A stretch of DNA of 36,346 nucleotides from an uncultured Bacteroides sp. (GTDB lineage Bacteria > Bacteroidota > Bacteroidia > Bacteroidales > Bacteroidaceae), in NCBI RefSeq assembly GCF_910586915.1, contig NZ_CAJULN010000027.1, forward strand, positions 1 through 36,346, given 5' to 3'. Below the pieces are notes generated by a model. The model was not told where the DNA came from and made no database searches. It was given only the letters and a program-made list of their open reading frames with translations. This document shows positions 32,981 through 36,346 of this stretch, piece by piece. Made by a program: the position numbers and the translations under genes. Position 1 is the stretch's first letter. Each line of letters begins with the position of its first letter.

Positions 32981-34246
32981 ATGAGAGTCCTGATTATAAA
33001 TACATCCGAACGCACCGGCGGAGCCGCCATCGCCGCAAGCCGGTTGCTGGAATCGCTGAAGAACAACGGTATCAAAGCCAAAATGCTGGTGCGCGACAAG
33101 CAAACCGACCAAATCAGCGTGGTCGGGCTGAAGCGCAACTGGCTGCAAGTGTGGAAATTCGTGTGGGAACGCATCGTTATATGGAGCGCCAACGGCTTCC
33201 GCCGCAACCACCTGTTTGATGTAGACATCGCCAACACAGGCACAGACATCACCTCGCTGCCCGAATTCCGCCAGGCAGACGTGATTCACCTGCACTGGAT
33301 AAACCAGGGAATGCTCTCACTCGCCGACATACGCAAGATACTCGCTTCGGGCAAGCCCGTTGTGTGGACCATGCATGATATGTGGCCCTGCACCGGCATC
33401 TGCCACTATGCACGCGAATGTACGAACTACCGGCAGGAGTGCCACCACTGCCCCTACATCTTCAAAGGCGGCGGACGAAAAGACCTCTCCTACCGCACTT
33501 TCCGCAAGAAGCGGCAACTATACAGCCAGGCTCCCGTCCATTTCGTCACTTGCAGCCGTTGGCTGAAAGAGCAGGCGCAGACGAGTGCCTTATTTGAAGG
33601 GAAAAGCGTCACCAACATCCCGAACGCCATCAACACCAACCTGTTCAAGCCACAAGACAAACGGAAGGCACGGGCCAGATTCATGCTGCCCGAAGAGAAG
33701 AAGCTGATTCTGTTCGGCTCGCTGAAAATCACCGACAAGCGGAAAGGGGCCGACTATCTGATTGCCGCCTGCAAACTGCTGGCCGAGAAGCATCCCGAAT
33801 GGAAGGATGCATTGGGAGTGGTCGTTTTCGGCAACCAGTCGCAGCAGTTGCAGGAGATGCTTCCGTTCCGCGTCTACCCGCTTCCTTACATCACGAACGA
33901 GCACGAAGTGGTAGACATCTACAACGCCGTAGACCTTTTCGCCATCCCGTCGCTCGAAGAGAACCTCCCCAACATGATTATGGAAGCAATGGCCTGCGGA
34001 GTACCCTGTGTAGGGTTCAACGTAGGCGGTATCCCCGAGATGATAGACCACCTGCACAACGGCTACGTAGCGCAATACAAGTCGTCGGACGACCTTGCCA
34101 ACGGCATTCACTGGATACTGACGGAACCGGGATACAGCGAGCTCTCCGCCCAGGCCTGCCGCAAGGTATTGGGCAATTACTCGGAGAGCATCATCGCCAA
34201 GAGATATACGGAAGTGTACAACAAAATGACGGGAGGATATGCATAA
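32981..34246 (+). CDS. Family 4 (GT-B fold) glycosyltransferase
   Basis: A 421-residue enzyme. The N-terminal glycine-rich loop VLIINTSERTGGAAIAASRL is typical of GT4, followed by VIHLHWINQGMLSLADI and a cysteine-rich stretch, WPCTGICHYARECTNYRQEC and HHCPY, common in a WcaL/colanic-acid-like subgroup. The donor site is IPSLEENLPNMIMEAMACGV with PCVGFNVGGIPEMI after it (about 323-355). Members transfer hexoses to lipid-linked acceptors on the cytoplasmic face. It is preceded by a possible internal promoter and overlaps the last gene by 8 bases. Confidence 0.87.
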   Translation: MRVLIINTSERTGGAAIAASRLLESLKNNGIKAKMLVRDKQTDQISVVGLKRNWLQVWKFVWERIVIWSANGFRRNHLFDVDIANTGTDITSLPEFRQADVIHLHWINQGMLSLADIRKILASGKPVVWTMHDMWPCTGICHYARECTNYRQECHHCPYIFKGGGRKDLSYRTFRKKRQLYSQAPVHFVTCSRWLKEQAQTSALFEGKSVTNIPNAINTNLFKPQDKRKARARFMLPEEKKLILFGSLKITDKRKGADYLIAACKLLAEKHPEWKDALGVVVFGNQSQQLQEMLPFRVYPLPYITNEHEVVDIYNAVDLFAIPSLEENLPNMIMEAMACGVPCVGFNVGGIPEMIDHLHNGYVAQYKSSDDLANGIHWILTEPGYSELSAQACRKVLGNYSESIIAKRYTEVYNKMTGGYA

Positions 34247-34991
34247 CACCGCTCGCCCCACTCCCCGTTTCTCGGTTATCACGGTGACCTACAACGCCGG
34301 GAAGGTGCTGGAAGATACCATACAGAGTGTCATCTCGCAGACGTACCGCCACCTCGAGTACATCATCGTAGACGGGGCTTCCAAAGACGAAACATTATCC
34401 ATCGTCGACCGCTACCGCTCGCGAATAGACATTGTAGTGAGCGAACCGGACAAAGGACTGTACGACGCCATGAACAAAGGAATCGCCCTTGCCAGCGGCG
34501 ATTACCTTTGCTTTCTCAACGCGGGCGACTGCTTTCACGCTGCCGACACCTTGCAGCAAATGGCACACAGCATCCACAGCAACGAGCTGCCCGATGTGCT
34601 CTACGGCGAAACGGCCATCGTCGACAAGGAGGGGCACTTCGTGCGTATGCGCCGACTCGCTGCTCCAGAGGTTCTTACCTGGAGAAGTTTCAAGGCGGGA
34701 ATGTTGGTCTGCCACCAGGCGTTCTTCGCCCGCCGCACGCTGGCAGAACCTTACGACCTAAAATACCGCTTTTCGGCCGATTTCGACTGGTGCATCCGTG
34801 TCATGAAGCGCGCACACACGCTCCATAATACACATTTAACGGTCATTGACTATCTGGACGAAGGGATGACGACTCAAAACCGGAAAGCGTCTCTCAAGGA
34901 AAGATTCCGCATCATGGCACGGCACTACGGGCTGATTGGTACGGTGGCACGCCACGCGTGGTTTGTGCTCCGGCTGGTGCTCCGGCGTTAG
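34239..34991 (+). CDS. Family 2 glycosyltransferase
   Basis: A 250-residue GT-A enzyme: FSVITVTYNAGKVLEDTIQS at about 11-30, the nucleotide-binding IIVDGASKDETLSI (about 42-55), EPDKGLYDAMNKGI, the metal-binding region LCFLNAGDCF (about 89-98) and FSADFDWCIRVMKRA near 183-197. It is very similar in layout to the WcaE/WcaA type enzymes that often end exopolysaccharide gene runs. It overlaps the GT4 gene by 8 bases and is the last gene of the operon; a single 22-bp repeat unit follows 6 bases after its stop. Confidence 0.87.
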   Translation: MHNTARPTPRFSVITVTYNAGKVLEDTIQSVISQTYRHLEYIIVDGASKDETLSIVDRYRSRIDIVVSEPDKGLYDAMNKGIALASGDYLCFLNAGDCFHAADTLQQMAHSIHSNELPDVLYGETAIVDKEGHFVRMRRLAAPEVLTWRSFKAGMLVCHQAFFARRTLAEPYDLKYRFSADFDWCIRVMKRAHTLHNTHLTVIDYLDEGMTTQNRKASLKERFRIMARHYGLIGTVARHAWFVLRLVLRR

Positions 34992-34997
34992 GTTGCA

Positions 34998-35041
34998 GGA
35001 GATATAGATGCTATAACCCGTTGATACGGCAAATGATAATC
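34998..35041. repeat. 22-bp-period repeat cluster D (one good, one degenerate unit)
   Basis: GGAGATATAGATGCTATAAC (34998-35017) matches the first 15 bases of the repeat unit seen in clusters A-C. The following 22 bases (35020-35041, GTTGATACGGCAAATG...) are a degraded copy at best. It lies between the end of the glycan operon and the convergent broken TlpA gene. Confidence 0.5.
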
Positions 35042-35088
35042 TTCTAAGAGGACAAGCAAACGCTGTTGAGTCTCAAGTGCGTTCCGTT

Positions 35089-36177
35089 TCATTTGGTTTC
35101 TTCATTCCTACCCTTATAATACCCCTTTAATAACATCTCCAAATGCACCCAACCGGCAGTTACGACATTTACAATCTTTCCGGATTTATCTATCAAAATG
35201 CCATAAGGTATTCCGTTTATAGAGTACAATTCTCTGACGCGTTTATCGTCTTCTTTTTTCGCAATACACAAATCTGTCCAATGATTCTCCTTTTTCCGTA
35301 AGACGGAAAGCCAGGAAGTACGGTTCGCGTCCAGCGAAACACCCAGAATTTCAAAGCCCTTGCTCCTATACTCCTGATACAACCGGACAAGTTGCGGCTC
35401 CTGCGCACGGCAAGGGCCGCACCACGATGCCCAGAAGTCGAGAAACAACAGGTCGGACTTGCCCACATAATCAGAAATTTTCCTTTCACATCCCAGCGAA
35501 TCAACCAATGTAAAGTCCACATATTGCCGTCCTGCAAGAGACTGTTGTTTGAGCCGTTTCTTTCTATTCTCGTATTCCAGCCGGATATCTCCGCGAGATT
35601 TATCCCGTTCGGACAACATACCGTAGAGTTTTTCAAAGTATGGGTCGTAGATATCATATGCATCTCGAAGAAGCAACCCACGCCCCAATCCGTTACGGAT
35701 GTGTTTCTTCTTGAACCTATATTTATATTCGTACAGTTACATCTCGAGTTCGTCGATATTCTCTTTCTTCTTCAATGCTACATTCATCCGGCGATGATAC
35801 TCTGCACACGAATCAGAAAATTGCCGATACTCCAAAGCCAATGGGGAGTGAACAACCGAGTGATGTCCCAATTCCACTGTGATAGGGCCGCGTTCGAGAT
35901 ACAATCCGGCAGATAAAACCGTATCCGGGTAGTTGCCTAAAGAGATGATGGATTTCTCATATAAATACTCTGCACCCTGAAAACTGAAACGCCCACTTTC
36001 CACATAAGTGGAGTCTACAGAACAAATCACATTGCCCGTTATGGTGAAAAGCGTCACCAAAGCGCCATTATATTTCGTATCCACTATGCCGTTAACGTGG
36101 AACTTAGAGCGTTCATCCCTCTTGTACATCAAAAGCCCGTTTCTGTATTTTTCGCAAAAATCGAGCAGAATTTGCAA
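35089..36177 (-). pseudogene. DUF4369/TlpA-like thioredoxin gene split by one in-frame stop
   Basis: The upstream part (36177 to 35740) is a DUF4369-type domain (KFHVNGIVDTKYNGALVTLF ... LSAGLYLERGPITVELG) and the downstream part (35736 to 35089) a TlpA domain with the intact active site FWASWCGPCRAQ. Both are in the same frame, separated only by a TAA at 35737-35739; reading through gives DELEM-stop-LYEYKYRFKKKHIRNGLGR, a natural join. The 5' end is also defective: no signal peptide or lipobox precedes KRDERSKF, and a TAA lies directly before the TTG at 36175-36177. The first ATG is at 36129. The family normally has a lipoprotein signal. Stop-codon read-through or an assembly error are the alternatives to pseudogene. 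Confidence 0.75.
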
Positions 36178-36292
36178 TTATCTTAGAATTAAACGGTTAT
36201 TCGGGTTGCATGGAAATTGGGTAACGAGATGGCAACCGTTCTTATTTCAGAGTTCTTTATTGTTTTGCACCAATGAGATAACTCCTAATACA

Positions 36293-36300
36293 CAAAATTA
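36293..36300 (-). promoter_or_regulatory. Possible -7 element upstream of the broken TlpA-like gene
   Basis: The minus strand reads TAATTTTG, a -7 consensus match, about 116 bases upstream of the first codon of the broken gene. Between them lie no start codon in the right frame and an imperfect GGTTGC/GCAACC hairpin (36204-36237). Confidence 0.3.
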
Positions 36301-36346
36301 TATAGAAAAATCGAGTTTTTCTACACCGGCCCAATAAAAACCGAGG

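Overview
The window looks like a Bacteroides (gut Bacteroidales) chromosome segment. Evidence: TAnnTTTG-type -7 promoter elements in front of many genes, an N-terminal piece of a hybrid two-component sensor of the polysaccharide-utilisation type, DUF4369/TlpA-like lipoproteins, a 6-bladed beta-propeller protein, and core genes (rbfA, pyk, aroQ, xerD, comM, metG) that read as Bacteroides-like. Species cannot be fixed from the sequence alone.

Region 1 (1-3.7 kb) is accessory. It holds a truncated MobV-type relaxase tail on the minus strand, a decayed Fic gene, and an intact five-gene operon that I read as arsR-arsE-arsF-arsG-arsP. This is an organoarsenical detoxification module without arsA, arsB, arsC or arsD. 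Region 2 (3.7-4.5 kb) has a small membrane protein gene, a cluster of 22-bp repeats and the stub of a secreted protein gene whose promoter survives. Region 3 (4.56-9.8 kb) is core: a minus-strand run aroQ-pyk-O-methyltransferase-rbfA-lolE-like permease, divergent from xerD.

Region 4 (9.9-17.7 kb, plus strand) carries a highly expressed-looking TPR/OmpA-like lipoprotein, a TPR-transmembrane-HTH protein that may be a membrane-spanning regulator, a beta-propeller protein, a TlpA-like lipoprotein that has lost both redox cysteines, and comM. Region 5 (17.7-20.95 kb, minus, visibly AT-richer) is a collapsed polysaccharide-utilisation locus: one intact predicted (alpha/alpha) glycosidase, the C-terminal part of a rhamnosidase-like enzyme, an unidentified fragment and the first ~75 residues of a hybrid sensor.

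Region 6 (21.0-25.2 kb) has an ADP-forming acetyl-CoA synthetase and a PAP2 phosphatase, then 1.2 kb without genes. That gap holds a duplicated ~105-nt element, each copy followed by an intrinsic terminator, and another 22-bp repeat cluster. Region 7 (25.2-35.0 kb) is metG followed by a tightly packed flippase and glycosyltransferase operon for a surface or protein-linked glycan. Region 8 (35.1-36.3 kb) is a DUF4369/TlpA gene broken by one in-frame stop.

The most novel signals are a dispersed family of tandem repeats with an exact 22-bp period (four clusters in this window, all intergenic) and the paired ~105-nt element at 24.1-24.5 kb, a candidate small-RNA family. Neither matches a feature class I can name.
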